Part shown: piece after piece, positions 1 through 8,291 of the stretch
How the letters are laid out: every line of letters begins with the position of its first letter
How positions within the stretch are numbered: the stretch's first letter is position 1
Source of the DNA: Regnicoccus frigidus
GTDB taxonomy: Bacteria > Cyanobacteriota > Cyanobacteriia > PCC-6307 > Cyanobiaceae
DNA length: 64,000 nucleotides
Assembly: GCA_025194985.1 (NCBI GenBank)
Contig: JAOANE010000055.1
Coordinates: 73,102-137,101 of the forward strand
Direction: 5' to 3'
Made by a program: the position numbers and the translations under genes
Notes under the pieces: model-generated
Told to the model about the DNA's origin: nothing
Seen by the model: the letters and a program-made list of their open reading frames with translations, nothing else
Database searches by the model: none

Positions 1-1
1 C

Positions 2-1063
2 AGGCGTGGTGGTGGCAACTTTCCCGTCCAGCGGATCAGTCTCGGCTTACCCGCCACTGCGGCAGGCCTCACCCAGGCCCGCCGCGACCTGCGCCGCCTG
101 CAGCAGCAGCTTCAGCAGCAGCGCTTCGACTGGCAGGCCTGGAGCCATCCGAGCAGCCCGCCCACGTCGGAGCCATCCACGGTTTCAACTGCGGCTTCAA
201 CTGCGGCGGTGCTCGAGCATTTCGAGGCCAGCTTCTTTGCTGACCCACGCCGCCGCCGCCATCCGTCCGGCAGCCGCTCCACCTGGCAGGGGGCCTACCT
301 CCCGTACCTGAGACGGTTGCTGGCGGCAGCCACCCGTCAGCACCGGCAACTCGACCCCGATCTCTTCCTTCAGGTGTTGGAGAGCTATCCGGCGGCCAGC
401 CGCAGCCGGCAGCAATGCGGCACCGCCCTGGCCGCCCTTGGCCGCCAACTGGGACTCTCCCTCGCCGAGGACTGGGGGGAACGCTCCGGTGGCTACGGGC
501 TCCATCAAGCCCAGTTCCGCCAGCTGCCCAGCGATGACGACGTCCAGGCGCATGTGGCCCGGATCCCCAACCCTGCCTGGCGGCTGGCCTATGGCTTGAT
601 GGCGACCTATGGCCTGCGCAACCACGAGGTGTTTTTCTGCGATCTCTCCCCCCTGGCGCCAGGCGGCGACCGCGTACTGCGGGTGCTGCCCACCAGCAAG
701 ACCGGTGAACATCAGGTCTGGCCCTTCCATCCCGAATGGGTGGAGCTTTTCGAATTGCCGAAACTGGTGGAAGCAGCCGGTGCCCTGCCGGCGGTGCGTA
801 CCGATCTGACCCGCACCACCCTCCAGCAGGTGGGCCGCCGGGTGGCCGAGCAGTTCCGCCGCTACGACCTGCCGATCACCCCCTACGACCTTCGCCACGC
901 CTGGGCCGTGCGCACGATCCACATCGGCCTGCCTGACACCGTGGCGGCCCGGATGATGGGTCACTCCGTGACGATTCACACCCGCACCTACCACCACTGG
1001 ATCACCCGTCGCGACCAGCAACAGGCGGTGGATGCGGCCCTGGCCAGGCGCCGAGTGGCCTGA
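2..1063 (+). CDS. Tyrosine recombinase/integrase, 5'-truncated by the window edge
   Basis: The frame is open from the first bases of the window, so the N-terminus is missing; 353 residues are visible. An early stretch with alternating Leu/Arg/Gln ending in FDW resembles integrase N-terminal regions. The C-terminal half carries the tyrosine-recombinase signature: Arg I in YGLRNHE (about visible residue 206), Lys in TSKTGEH, Arg II in YDLRH (the usual His two residues before the Leu is Tyr), GH in MMGHS, and the nucleophile Tyr in RTYHHW (about residue 330). The family breaks and rejoins DNA through a phosphotyrosine link. No excisionase, att repeat or phage genes are seen beside it, and base composition matches the core genome, so it may be a resident, domesticated recombinase. 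A GTG at 209 is a possible internal start but would cut off an intact region. Confidence 0.85.
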   Translation, partial: RRGGGNFPVQRISLGLPATAAGLTQARRDLRRLQQQLQQQRFDWQAWSHPSSPPTSEPSTVSTAASTAAVLEHFEASFFADPRRRRHPSGSRSTWQGAYLPYLRRLLAAATRQHRQLDPDLFLQVLESYPAASRSRQQCGTALAALGRQLGLSLAEDWGERSGGYGLHQAQFRQLPSDDDVQAHVARIPNPAWRLAYGLMATYGLRNHEVFFCDLSPLAPGGDRVLRVLPTSKTGEHQVWPFHPEWVELFELPKLVEAAGALPAVRTDLTRTTLQQVGRRVAEQFRRYDLPITPYDLRHAWAVRTIHIGLPDTVAARMMGHSVTIHTRTYHHWITRRDQQQAVDAALARRRVA

Positions 1064-1103
1064 GTCGGCCAGAGTGCAACCAGCCCATCCCCGTTTGAAT
1101 TCC

Positions 1104-1784
1104 ATGGCTGACCACAATTCCGCCGTCGCTGGACTCGATCGCCAGGCCGCCGAGCTCGGCCCGGGTGGGGTACTGGCACCCGAGCCGGATGCCGAGGGCT
1201 ACCGGCGGCGGATGGAGCGCCGCAAGGAGGTGCAGCAGCAGCGCGTGGGGGAGCGCAATCTTGAGCAGGGGCTTGTGCTGGTGTTCACCGGCGATGGCAA
1301 GGGCAAGACAACGGCAGCCCTTGGTCTGGTGTTGCGCACCCTCGGCCATGGCGAGCGGGTGGCCGTCGTCCAGTTCATCAAGGGCGGCTGGCAGCCGGGA
1401 GAGGCCAAAGCCCTGGAGATCTTCGGCGATGCCCTGGTCTGGCAGTCGCTGGGGGAAGGCTTCACCTGGGAAACCCAGAACCGCGACAGGGACCGGCAAT
1501 TAGTCCAGGAGGCCTGGCAGCAGTCGCTGCTCCATCTGGCCGATGGCCAACGCAAGCTGGTGGTGCTCGATGAAATCAACGTGGCCCTGAAACTGGGCTA
1601 CCTGGAGCTTGATCAGGTGCTTGGAGGCCTGGACCGGCGCCCTGAGCTCACCCATGTGGCCTTGACCGGTCGTGGGGCGCCGCCGGCCCTGCTGGAGCGT
1701 GCCGACCTGGTCACGGAGATGCGGCTGGTGCGCCACCCATTCCGCGAGAAGGGGATCAAAGCGCAGGTCGGTATCGAGTATTGA
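1104..1784 (+). CDS. cobO: Cob(I)yrinic acid a,c-diamide adenosyltransferase
   Basis: This 226-residue CobO/BtuR-family enzyme transfers the 5'-deoxyadenosyl group of ATP to cobalt in the corrinoid (B12 or pseudo-B12) pathway, in the cytoplasm. The P-loop GDGKGKTT is at residues 63-70, followed by VQFIKGGW and the DEIN segment, and the C-terminal RHPF region is typical. I chose the ATG at 1104 because it gives a family-like N-terminus; the frame stays open back to 1032 but that part overlaps the integrase. There is no clear Shine-Dalgarno sequence. A second corrinoid gene, cobK, lies at 21.4 kb, so the genes of the pathway are scattered. Confidence 0.95.
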   Translation: MADHNSAVAGLDRQAAELGPGGVLAPEPDAEGYRRRMERRKEVQQQRVGERNLEQGLVLVFTGDGKGKTTAALGLVLRTLGHGERVAVVQFIKGGWQPGEAKALEIFGDALVWQSLGEGFTWETQNRDRDRQLVQEAWQQSLLHLADGQRKLVVLDEINVALKLGYLELDQVLGGLDRRPELTHVALTGRGAPPALLERADLVTEMRLVRHPFREKGIKAQVGIEY

Positions 1785-1836
1785 GCCGGAGCGTTGCTAC
1801 TGTTCGGCCGTTTGAACGAGCCGAGCGCTGAACCCG

Positions 1837-2550
1837 ATGGCTTATCGGCGAGTCCTCCTCAAGCTCAGCGGCGAAGCGTTGATGGGAGATCAGGGCTACG
1901 GCATCGATCCGGCCATCGTGCAGTCGATTGCCAGCGATGTGGCTGAGGTTGTTGCCTCTGGCACCCAGTTGGCCATCGTGGTGGGTGGAGGCAACATCTT
2001 CCGCGGCCTTAAAGGTTCGGCCGCCGGCATGGAGCGTGCCACGGCTGATTACGTGGGCATGCTGGCCACAGTCATGAACGCGATCACCCTGCAAGATGCC
2101 CTGGAGCGCGTGGGTGTGGCCACCCGGGTGCAGACCGCCATCGACATGCAGGAGTTGGCGGAGCCCTACATCCGTCGTCGGGCCATTCGCCACCTGGAGA
2201 AGGGCCGTGTGGTGGTGTTCGGGGCTGGTTGCGGCAACCCCTTCTTCACCACCGACACCGCAGCAGCGTTGAGGGCCGCCGAAATCAACGCCGATGTGGT
2301 GTTCAAAGCCACCAAGGTGGATGGCGTCTACGACCGGGACCCGGCCCATCACCCGGATGCCGTCCGTTACGACACCCTCACCTTTCAGGATGTGCTCAGC
2401 GGTGAGTTGGCTGTCATGGACAGCACAGCCATCGCCCTCTGCAAGGACAACTCCATCCCGATCGTTGTTTTCGATCTGTTCGGTCAGGGCAATATCGGCA
2501 GGGCGGTCGCCGGCGAGCCGATCGGCACCAGCATCACTCCCGCCGGCTAG
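1837..2550 (+). CDS. pyrH: UMP kinase
   Basis: The 237-residue bacterial UMP kinase (amino acid kinase fold) phosphorylates UMP to UDP with ATP, an essential pyrimidine step in the cytoplasm. Visible family motifs are LKLSGEAL (residues 9-16), the Gly-rich GGGNIFRG (50-57), the TRVQTAIDMQ substrate region and the TDTAAALRA segment. Length matches the family. It is followed by frr after 27 bp, the usual pyrH-frr pairing linking nucleotide supply and translation genes. Confidence 0.97.
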   Translation: MAYRRVLLKLSGEALMGDQGYGIDPAIVQSIASDVAEVVASGTQLAIVVGGGNIFRGLKGSAAGMERATADYVGMLATVMNAITLQDALERVGVATRVQTAIDMQELAEPYIRRRAIRHLEKGRVVVFGAGCGNPFFTTDTAAALRAAEINADVVFKATKVDGVYDRDPAHHPDAVRYDTLTFQDVLSGELAVMDSTAIALCKDNSIPIVVFDLFGQGNIGRAVAGEPIGTSITPAG

Positions 2551-2577
2551 CTCCGGCTTTCTCCCCATTGCAACGTC

Positions 2578-3123
2578 ATGGACATGGATATCGAAGCGAG
2601 CATGCGCAAGTCGGTGGAAGCCACCCAGCGCACCTTCAACACAATCCGCACGGGCCGTGCCAACCCTTCCCTGCTCGACAAGCTCTCGGTCGAGTATTAC
2701 GGCGCCGAAACACCTTTGCGTTCCCTGGCTACACTTTCGACCCCAGATTCCCAGACCATCCAGATCCAGCCGTTCGATAGTGGTTCGATGGCCCTGATTG
2801 AAAAGGCCATCGCCATGAGTGATCTGGGGCTCACGCCCAACAACGACGGCAAGGTCATCCGGATCAACATTCCGCCTTTGACCGAAGATCGCCGCAAAGA
2901 GTTCTGCAAACTTGCCTCCAAGTACGCCGAAGAGGGAAAGGTGTCCTTGCGCAACATTCGTCGTGAGGCGATCGACCAGATCAAGAAACAGGAAAAGGAC
3001 GGTGACCTCTCCGAGGATCAAAGCCGCGATGAACAGGAGAAGGTGCAGAAGATCACCGACCGCACCATCGCCGAACTCGAGAAGCATCTCAGTGAGAAGG
3101 AACGCGACATTCTCAAAGTTTGA
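2578..3123 (+). CDS. frr: Ribosome recycling factor
   Basis: This 181-residue protein matches the size of RRF, which with EF-G splits post-termination ribosomes. The NTIRTGRANPSLLD segment near the N-terminus and the TEDRRKEF and VSLRNIRREA segments are diagnostic. The ATG at 2578 is preferred (a second ATG is two codons later). Its TGA stop overlaps the TTG start of the next gene by four bases (TTGA), suggesting translational coupling. Confidence 0.97.
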   Translation: MDMDIEASMRKSVEATQRTFNTIRTGRANPSLLDKLSVEYYGAETPLRSLATLSTPDSQTIQIQPFDSGSMALIEKAIAMSDLGLTPNNDGKVIRINIPPLTEDRRKEFCKLASKYAEEGKVSLRNIRREAIDQIKKQEKDGDLSEDQSRDEQEKVQKITDRTIAELEKHLSEKERDILKV

Positions 3124-4262
3124 GCCAGCTTGACGCCGATGTGATCGTCGTTGGGGCTGGTGTCGCCGGCTCAGCGGCGGCCTATCACCTGGCGGCCCGG
3201 GGCCGCCAGGTGAAGCTGCTTGAAGCCCTCCGCCAACCCCGCGGCAAGCCCTGCGGCGGTGGCATGGCCGCGTCAGTGCAGAAGTGGTTCCCCTTCGATC
3301 TTCGCCCTGCTGTCGATCAGGTGATCGACCAGGTGCGCTTCACCTGGTGCCTGGAGGATCCCGTGGTGGCGGAACTTCCTGGCGAATCACCGTTCTGGAT
3401 CGTGCGCCGTTCCGTGCTGGATCCCTTTCTGGCGGCCAAAGCCGTGGCGGCTGGTGCCGATCTACTCGAGGGCACGCCGGTGGTGTCGATCGAGCCGAGC
3501 GGCGAGCACTGGCGCGTGCGGACCGAGCAGGGCAGCACCCTGCTCGCCCGTGCCGTGGTGATCGCCGACGGGGCCCGCAGTCGCTTCAACGCTCCACTGG
3601 GCCTCGGAGCCCTCAAGCCCCGCTACGCCTCCGCCCTTTCGGTGGAGGTGGAGGGAGTTGTTGCCGATCCCAACAGTGCTCGCTTTGAATTCGGACTGGT
3701 GCGCCATGGCTTCTGCTGGGCCTTTCCCCGTCAAGGCGGCTACAGCATCGGGGTCGGCACGTTCCTGGGACGCGATCTGGCCAATGCCGATGAGGTGATG
3801 GCTGCGCTGTTGCCCAGCCTCGGTTGCGCGGCTGACGCCGGTGTGCGCCGGTCCTGGCCCCTGCGGGTCTGGGATGGCCACCACCGACTGCACGGTCCTG
3901 GTGTGCTGGTCGTCGGTGATGCGGCCTCGCTCTGTGATCCCTTCCTGGCCGAGGGGCTCAGGCCTGCCCTGCTCAGTGGCACCAGAGCCGCTGCCTCCCT
4001 CGACGACTGGCTGTCGGGCGACGGGGCAGCCCTGGCGGGATACACCGGCACGATGCGGCGGGAATGGGGCCAGTCGATGGCCTGGGGACGACGGATCGCC
4101 CAGGTATTTTATCGGGTGCCGAAGCTCGGCTACCAACTGGGGATCAAGCGCCCCACCGCTCCCCGTCGCATCGCTCAGATCCTCTCCGGCGAGATGGGCT
4201 ACGGCGATATTGCCCAGCGCGTGATCCGCCGCTTGTTGTTCAGCGCCTCAGGCAATCCTTGA
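3120..4262 (+). CDS. FAD-dependent oxidoreductase, geranylgeranyl reductase family
   Basis: The 380-residue flavoprotein opens with a Rossmann dinucleotide motif (VVGAGVAGSAAA), then a PCGGG motif near residue 46, and has the second FAD signature GDAASLCDPFLAEG near residue 270. This organisation matches the geranylgeranyl reductase (ChlP-like) group of lipid or isoprenoid reductases, but the substrate cannot be read from sequence; it is too divergent from what I recall of ChlP to name it so. The TTG start overlaps the frr stop; the only later choice, a GTG, would remove residues just before the first beta-strand. The 3' end overlaps the convergent gene by 23 bp. Confidence 0.85.
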   Translation: MSQLDADVIVVGAGVAGSAAAYHLAARGRQVKLLEALRQPRGKPCGGGMAASVQKWFPFDLRPAVDQVIDQVRFTWCLEDPVVAELPGESPFWIVRRSVLDPFLAAKAVAAGADLLEGTPVVSIEPSGEHWRVRTEQGSTLLARAVVIADGARSRFNAPLGLGALKPRYASALSVEVEGVVADPNSARFEFGLVRHGFCWAFPRQGGYSIGVGTFLGRDLANADEVMAALLPSLGCAADAGVRRSWPLRVWDGHHRLHGPGVLVVGDAASLCDPFLAEGLRPALLSGTRAAASLDDWLSGDGAALAGYTGTMRREWGQSMAWGRRIAQVFYRVPKLGYQLGIKRPTAPRRIAQILSGEMGYGDIAQRVIRRLLFSASGNP

Positions 4263-4617
4263 GCTGCCGGAGGCGACTGTCGATCGAGCCGAGCAATTCG
4301 ATCGCGAACATCGGGGCCTCCTGAACGGCAAACAGGAACTTCTCCCTGTTCATCACCAAGATCCGGCACGCGGTCAGGGCCTTGGCATCGCCGTAACGGC
4401 GGTGATCGGATGTCACCAGCGCCCCGGCTCCGAAGACATCGCCCGCTTCGATCTCCTCGTGGCCGGCATCGCCATTCCAGCTGAGCTGGACCCTGCCTTC
4501 TAAAACTCCGAACATGCAGGAGCCAGGTTCTCCAGCACTGAAAACCTTTTCCCCCGGCTCAAGCTGACGAACTTCGCCTTGATCGGCGAGGGCGCGCATG
4601 GTGTCGAGAGCGTTCAC
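4240..4617 (-). CDS. Single-domain cyclic nucleotide-binding (Crp-like) protein
   Basis: The 125-residue protein is one cNMP-binding beta-barrel (LEPGEKVFSAGEPGSCMFGVLEGRVQL, seen in pieces, then GDVFGAGALV) followed by a short helix. It has no helix-turn-helix, so it is not a transcription factor by itself. The phosphate-binding cassette lacks an obvious Arg in the usual place, so nucleotide binding is uncertain. It lies downstream of tal on the same strand and its end overlaps the convergent flavoprotein gene by 23 bp. Related stand-alone domains are common in cyanobacteria; the role is unknown. Confidence 0.85.
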   Translation of the reverse strand: MNALDTMRALADQGEVRQLEPGEKVFSAGEPGSCMFGVLEGRVQLSWNGDAGHEEIEAGDVFGAGALVTSDHRRYGDAKALTACRILVMNREKFLFAVQEAPMFAIELLGSIDSRLRQLKDCLRR

Positions 4618-4674
4618 GGGCAGAACCGAGTGGAATCAGCAGACCAGTCTGGGGTAGCAGCGGGCAAAACAGGC

Positions 4675-5856
4675 TTAGCTGCTGGCAGCGGCGGAAACCG
4701 CCAACGGCGCACCCAGGCCACCGCGCACGTCTTCAGGAGCAAGACGGCCGTCGTGGTCGGTGTCGAGGGCATCGAAGACCGCATCGCTGCCCAGCCATTC
4801 TTCGCGGGTGATGCAACCATCACCATCGAAATCGTTGAGCAGAAAAATCTCCTGGGCGGCATGGGCGAAGGCCGCTTCACCCTCCAGCTCACCGAGGCGA
4901 TGGGCCAGCTGGGCTTCGAGGGTTTCGATGGCCTTGCTGAAGCCGCGAATGCCCTCATCGAGTTTTTCGTGGGCCATGCGGTCCGCGGCCATGCGCTGCT
5001 CGAAATCGGAGGCCTTGAGCGTGAAACGGGGTTCCGTTGGGCCGGGATCGAAAGGATTCAGCCGGCGCTTCAGTTCCCCTTGCTGCTGGCGCAACTGGTC
5101 AAGCAGTTTGGGGGAGATGGTGAGCAGGTCGCAGCCGGCGAGTTCGACAATTTCCTCGGTATTACGAAAACTGGCCCCCATCACTTCGGTTTTGTAGCCG
5201 TGGGTCTTGAAGTAATTGAAGATCTGGGTCACCGAGATCACGCCAGGATCTTCAGGCCCGGGGTAGTGATCACGTCCGGTGTCGTTTTTGTACCAATCGA
5301 GGATGCGCCCCACAAAGGGGGAGATCAGGGTGACTTTGGCCTCAGCGCAGGCCACGGCCTGGGTGAAGCTGAACAGGAGGGTGAGATTGCAGTGAATCCC
5401 TTCGAGCTCAAGCTGCTCTGCAGCCTTGATGCCCTCCCAGGTGGAGGCGATCTTGATCAGGACACGATCCTTGCTGATGCCGGCCTCGTGATAGAGAGCG
5501 ATCAGTTTGCGCGCCTTGGTGATGGAGGCAGCGGTGTCATAACTGAGCCTGGCGTCCACTTCGGTGGAGACCCGCCCAGGCACGATCTGCAGAATTTCCT
5601 TGCCGAAATTGACGCAGATTTCGTCGAGGGCTTCAAGCACCACCATCTCAGCTGGAGCATCGGGGCCCAGCAGGTCCCGTGAAGCCTTCAAGGAGCTGTC
5701 GATCAACCCCTGATAGAGGGGGATCTGGGCTGCCGCCAGTATCAGGGACGGGTTGGTGGTCGCGTCCTGGGGAGTGAATTGCTTGATGGCTTCGAGTTCG
5801 CCGGTGTCGGCGACCACCACGGTCATCCCGGCGAGTTGATCAAGCAAGTTGGCCAT
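4675..5856 (-). CDS. tal: Transaldolase with C-terminal EF-hand pair
   Basis: Residues 1 to about 330 are a transaldolase, which moves a dihydroxyacetone unit between sugar phosphates in the non-oxidative pentose phosphate pathway; the Schiff-base Lys sits in VLIKIASTWEG, with TTNPSL near the N-terminus. The last ~60 residues carry two canonical EF-hand loops, DFDGDGCITREEW and DTDHDGRLAPED, both with acidic ligands at the expected spacing, so calcium binding is plausible. Total 393 residues. The ATG giving MANLLDQL is chosen; the frame extends 9 codons further upstream to 5883. EF-hand-tailed transaldolases occur in cyanobacteria, but a regulatory effect of calcium is inference. Confidence 0.95.
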   Translation of the reverse strand: MANLLDQLAGMTVVVADTGELEAIKQFTPQDATTNPSLILAAAQIPLYQGLIDSSLKASRDLLGPDAPAEMVVLEALDEICVNFGKEILQIVPGRVSTEVDARLSYDTAASITKARKLIALYHEAGISKDRVLIKIASTWEGIKAAEQLELEGIHCNLTLLFSFTQAVACAEAKVTLISPFVGRILDWYKNDTGRDHYPGPEDPGVISVTQIFNYFKTHGYKTEVMGASFRNTEEIVELAGCDLLTISPKLLDQLRQQQGELKRRLNPFDPGPTEPRFTLKASDFEQRMAADRMAHEKLDEGIRGFSKAIETLEAQLAHRLGELEGEAAFAHAAQEIFLLNDFDGDGCITREEWLGSDAVFDALDTDHDGRLAPEDVRGGLGAPLAVSAAASS

Positions 5857-5919
5857 GGAGCGAAGCGTCTGTCGAGACTTCAACTTAACCAGGTTGGCGC
5901 TGGGCCATCTCCCGGGTGA

Positions 5920-7764
5920 TCATCCCCGTACCTTCGGCTTGCTTGGCGGCACCTTCTCGATCACCAGGAGAGATTCAATGATTTCCCTGGCCGCCGGCAT
6001 CGCCACGGTGGAGCCGTAGGCATTGCCCCCCTGGGGCTCGTCTACCACCACCAGAACCACGTAGCGTGGGTCATCGATCGGCAGGCTTGCCACGAAACTG
6101 CAGATCCTGGCTCCGGGGATGTAGACGCCATTGAGTGCCTTCTGGGCTGTGCCCGTCTTGCCGCCGATCCGATAACCCTCCACCTTGACGCCGTCGCCGC
6201 TGCTCGCCTCGACCACTGTTTCCATCCAGCCCATCACCTGACGGGTGACGGCGGGATCAAGCAGCTGGATCCCTTCGCCGGGACCGGCGGCTCCAGCCAA
6301 GGCATCGCCGGAGCGCAGACCACGGGTGATGTGAGGGCTGACCAGCTTGCCGTCGTTGGCGAGCATCCCGTGCAGCTGAAGCAACTTCAGGGGGGTCAGC
6401 GAAAAACCCTGACCGAAGGAGGCGGTGGCCGGTTCAATCGGCTGGCTGGTGAACTGTTGCCGGCTTTTGAGCTGCCCGGCCACGGCACCGGGTAGATCGG
6501 TGTCAGGCACGGTGTCGATCCCGATTCTCTCCAGCCATTGCCAGAAGTGGCTGGGTTTGACCTGCCGCATCGTCTGCACCATGGCCACGTTGCTGGACAC
6601 CTGCAGGATGGTGGGAAAATCAATGACGCCATTGGCGCGCCGGTCATGGTTAAAGATCGGCCACCCTCCGATCATCAGGGAGCCGGAATCGTTAATCTTG
6701 TCGCTGGGCTTGACCGCCTTTTCCTGGAGAGCGATCGCCAGGTTGATCGGCTTGAACGTGGAGCCCGGTTCATAGAGATCCTGCACCGACCACTCCCGGA
6801 ACAGGGCGGGTGAAAAGTCCCAGAAACGGTTCGGGTTGTAGGTGGGCGCCGAGGCCAGCGCCAGCATCTCGCCGTTGCGCACATCCATCACCATGGCGAC
6901 TCCTCGCTTCGCTTTCCACTCCTTGAGCTGGCGGGTCAGCGCCTGGTAGGCCACCTGTTGCAGGCGGGTGTCGAGTGTCAGCTGCAGTCGCAGGTCGTCG
7001 GTGTAGAGCACTCCGGCCTCGAGGCCAGCGGGAAGCGGCGTGCCATCGGCCCCCCGTTTCATCGAGCGGGCGCTCTCCTGCCGCCACATCTCCTTGTCTC
7101 TGCTTTGTTCAAGGCCGGCCTGGGCGACCCGGTCCTGATTCAGGAAACCCACCACATTGGCGAACAACTGTCCCTGGGGGTAGATCCGCTGGGGGAACGC
7201 CTCAAGGTCGAGTCCACTGATCCCGAGGTCGCGGATTCGCTCGGCTGTCTCCCCGTCAAGGTCAGTGGCGAGCTTGATGCCGCTGCGCTGGCTTCCCATG
7301 GTTCGGGTGAGATCGGAAGCCGGCAGTGCCATAACTTCTGAGAGCTTCTCCGCCACGTCAAGGGCGCCGCGGATGGCGGTGGGATCGTCACCTGGAAAAT
7401 TGAAGTAGCGGGGATGGGCCCACAGGGTGAAGCGCTCCTCATCAAGGGCCACCAACGTGCCCTGTCGATCGATGATCTGGCGCCGCTTGCCGATCGGACG
7501 CACCTGCTGGGTCTGGATCGCCCTGGCCCTGGCCTGAAGCTGGTCACCTTCCTTGACCTGCAGCCAGGCCAAACGGATCGACAGCCCCACCAAGGCTGTG
7601 GCCATTATCAGAAAAACAAGCACCAGCCGGGCCGCTGGAACCGGCTGGAAATGAATCACCCGGCGGTGTCGTGCCGCCTCTCGATGGCCCCGATCAGATT
7701 GCCCCCCCGGATGGCGACCCTGGCGGTGGAGGCGGGCCTTGGCCGGTGATGAACGTGTCAGCAC
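5920..7764 (-). CDS. ftsI: Peptidoglycan D,D-transpeptidase FtsI (class B PBP)
   Basis: The 614-residue septal transpeptidase has a basic cytoplasmic N-terminus, one membrane anchor (about residues 45-67), a dimerisation/pedestal region, and the penicillin-binding domain with the three active-site motifs STFK (335-338), SSN (390-392) and KTG (536-538). It cross-links septal peptidoglycan. The start is GTG at 7764, one base after the stop of the upstream FtsL-like gene, so the two are almost certainly co-transcribed; the N-terminal 35 residues are unusually Arg-rich. Confidence 0.95.
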   Translation of the reverse strand: MLTRSSPAKARLHRQGRHPGGQSDRGHREAARHRRVIHFQPVPAARLVLVFLIMATALVGLSIRLAWLQVKEGDQLQARARAIQTQQVRPIGKRRQIIDRQGTLVALDEERFTLWAHPRYFNFPGDDPTAIRGALDVAEKLSEVMALPASDLTRTMGSQRSGIKLATDLDGETAERIRDLGISGLDLEAFPQRIYPQGQLFANVVGFLNQDRVAQAGLEQSRDKEMWRQESARSMKRGADGTPLPAGLEAGVLYTDDLRLQLTLDTRLQQVAYQALTRQLKEWKAKRGVAMVMDVRNGEMLALASAPTYNPNRFWDFSPALFREWSVQDLYEPGSTFKPINLAIALQEKAVKPSDKINDSGSLMIGGWPIFNHDRRANGVIDFPTILQVSSNVAMVQTMRQVKPSHFWQWLERIGIDTVPDTDLPGAVAGQLKSRQQFTSQPIEPATASFGQGFSLTPLKLLQLHGMLANDGKLVSPHITRGLRSGDALAGAAGPGEGIQLLDPAVTRQVMGWMETVVEASSGDGVKVEGYRIGGKTGTAQKALNGVYIPGARICSFVASLPIDDPRYVVLVVVDEPQGGNAYGSTVAMPAAREIIESLLVIEKVPPSKPKVRG

Positions 7765-7765
7765 C

Positions 7766-8230
7766 TCAATAGCCCGGACGGATCAAGGGAATGATCTGCT
7801 CCACTGTCTGCTCCGCAGAAGGTGCTACAGCCTGGAGCGAAACAGGCTGCGAGACCTCGATGGCCCTCTCGGGGACCGGGGGGAGATGGATCAGGTTTTT
7901 GATGGTGGTGGGAACGAGTTGACCCGGACGCCGCGCCATCGCCAGGTGGTGCTGCTCCAGCTGGGAGGTGGACTCCTGGAGGCGATGTTCGAGTGTCTGC
8001 GATGCCTCGAGCTGTTGAAAACTTTTGGTCCAGGCCCCCTGCCAGTGGAGCGTCAGAACGGAAAGGCCGATCATCGATCCACCCAGGGCCAGCAGGAGCC
8101 CATCGGCAACCCGGTGCAGGCCAGCCAGCACGGGGGCCTGCCTGGCCACCTTGCGTGCCGACATCGAGCCCTGGATCAAGTCAAGAGAACGCCGATGGCC
8201 GGAGCGTGGGGACGACGAGGCAGCAACCAC
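7766..8230 (-). CDS. FtsL-like single-pass membrane protein upstream of ftsI
   Basis: I recognise no family from sequence. The 154-residue protein has a basic N-terminus, one hydrophobic helix (about residues 42-62), then a Gln/Glu/Leu-rich stretch (68-100) that looks like a short coiled coil, and a Pro-rich C-terminus. Position immediately 5' of ftsI (1-bp gap) and this bitopic coiled-coil topology are those of FtsL, the divisome partner of FtsI-FtsW. FtsL evolves quickly, so the assignment rests on context. An ATG at 8164 (giving MSARK) is an alternative start. Confidence 0.8.
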   Translation of the reverse strand: MVAASSSPRSGHRRSLDLIQGSMSARKVARQAPVLAGLHRVADGLLLALGGSMIGLSVLTLHWQGAWTKSFQQLEASQTLEHRLQESTSQLEQHHLAMARRPGQLVPTTIKNLIHLPPVPERAIEVSQPVSLQAVAPSAEQTVEQIIPLIRPGY

Positions 8231-8291
8231 TGAAACCTGAAAGGAGCCTGTGCAAGTGAACCATGCACCTAGAGGCTCAGCAAGGCACAGA

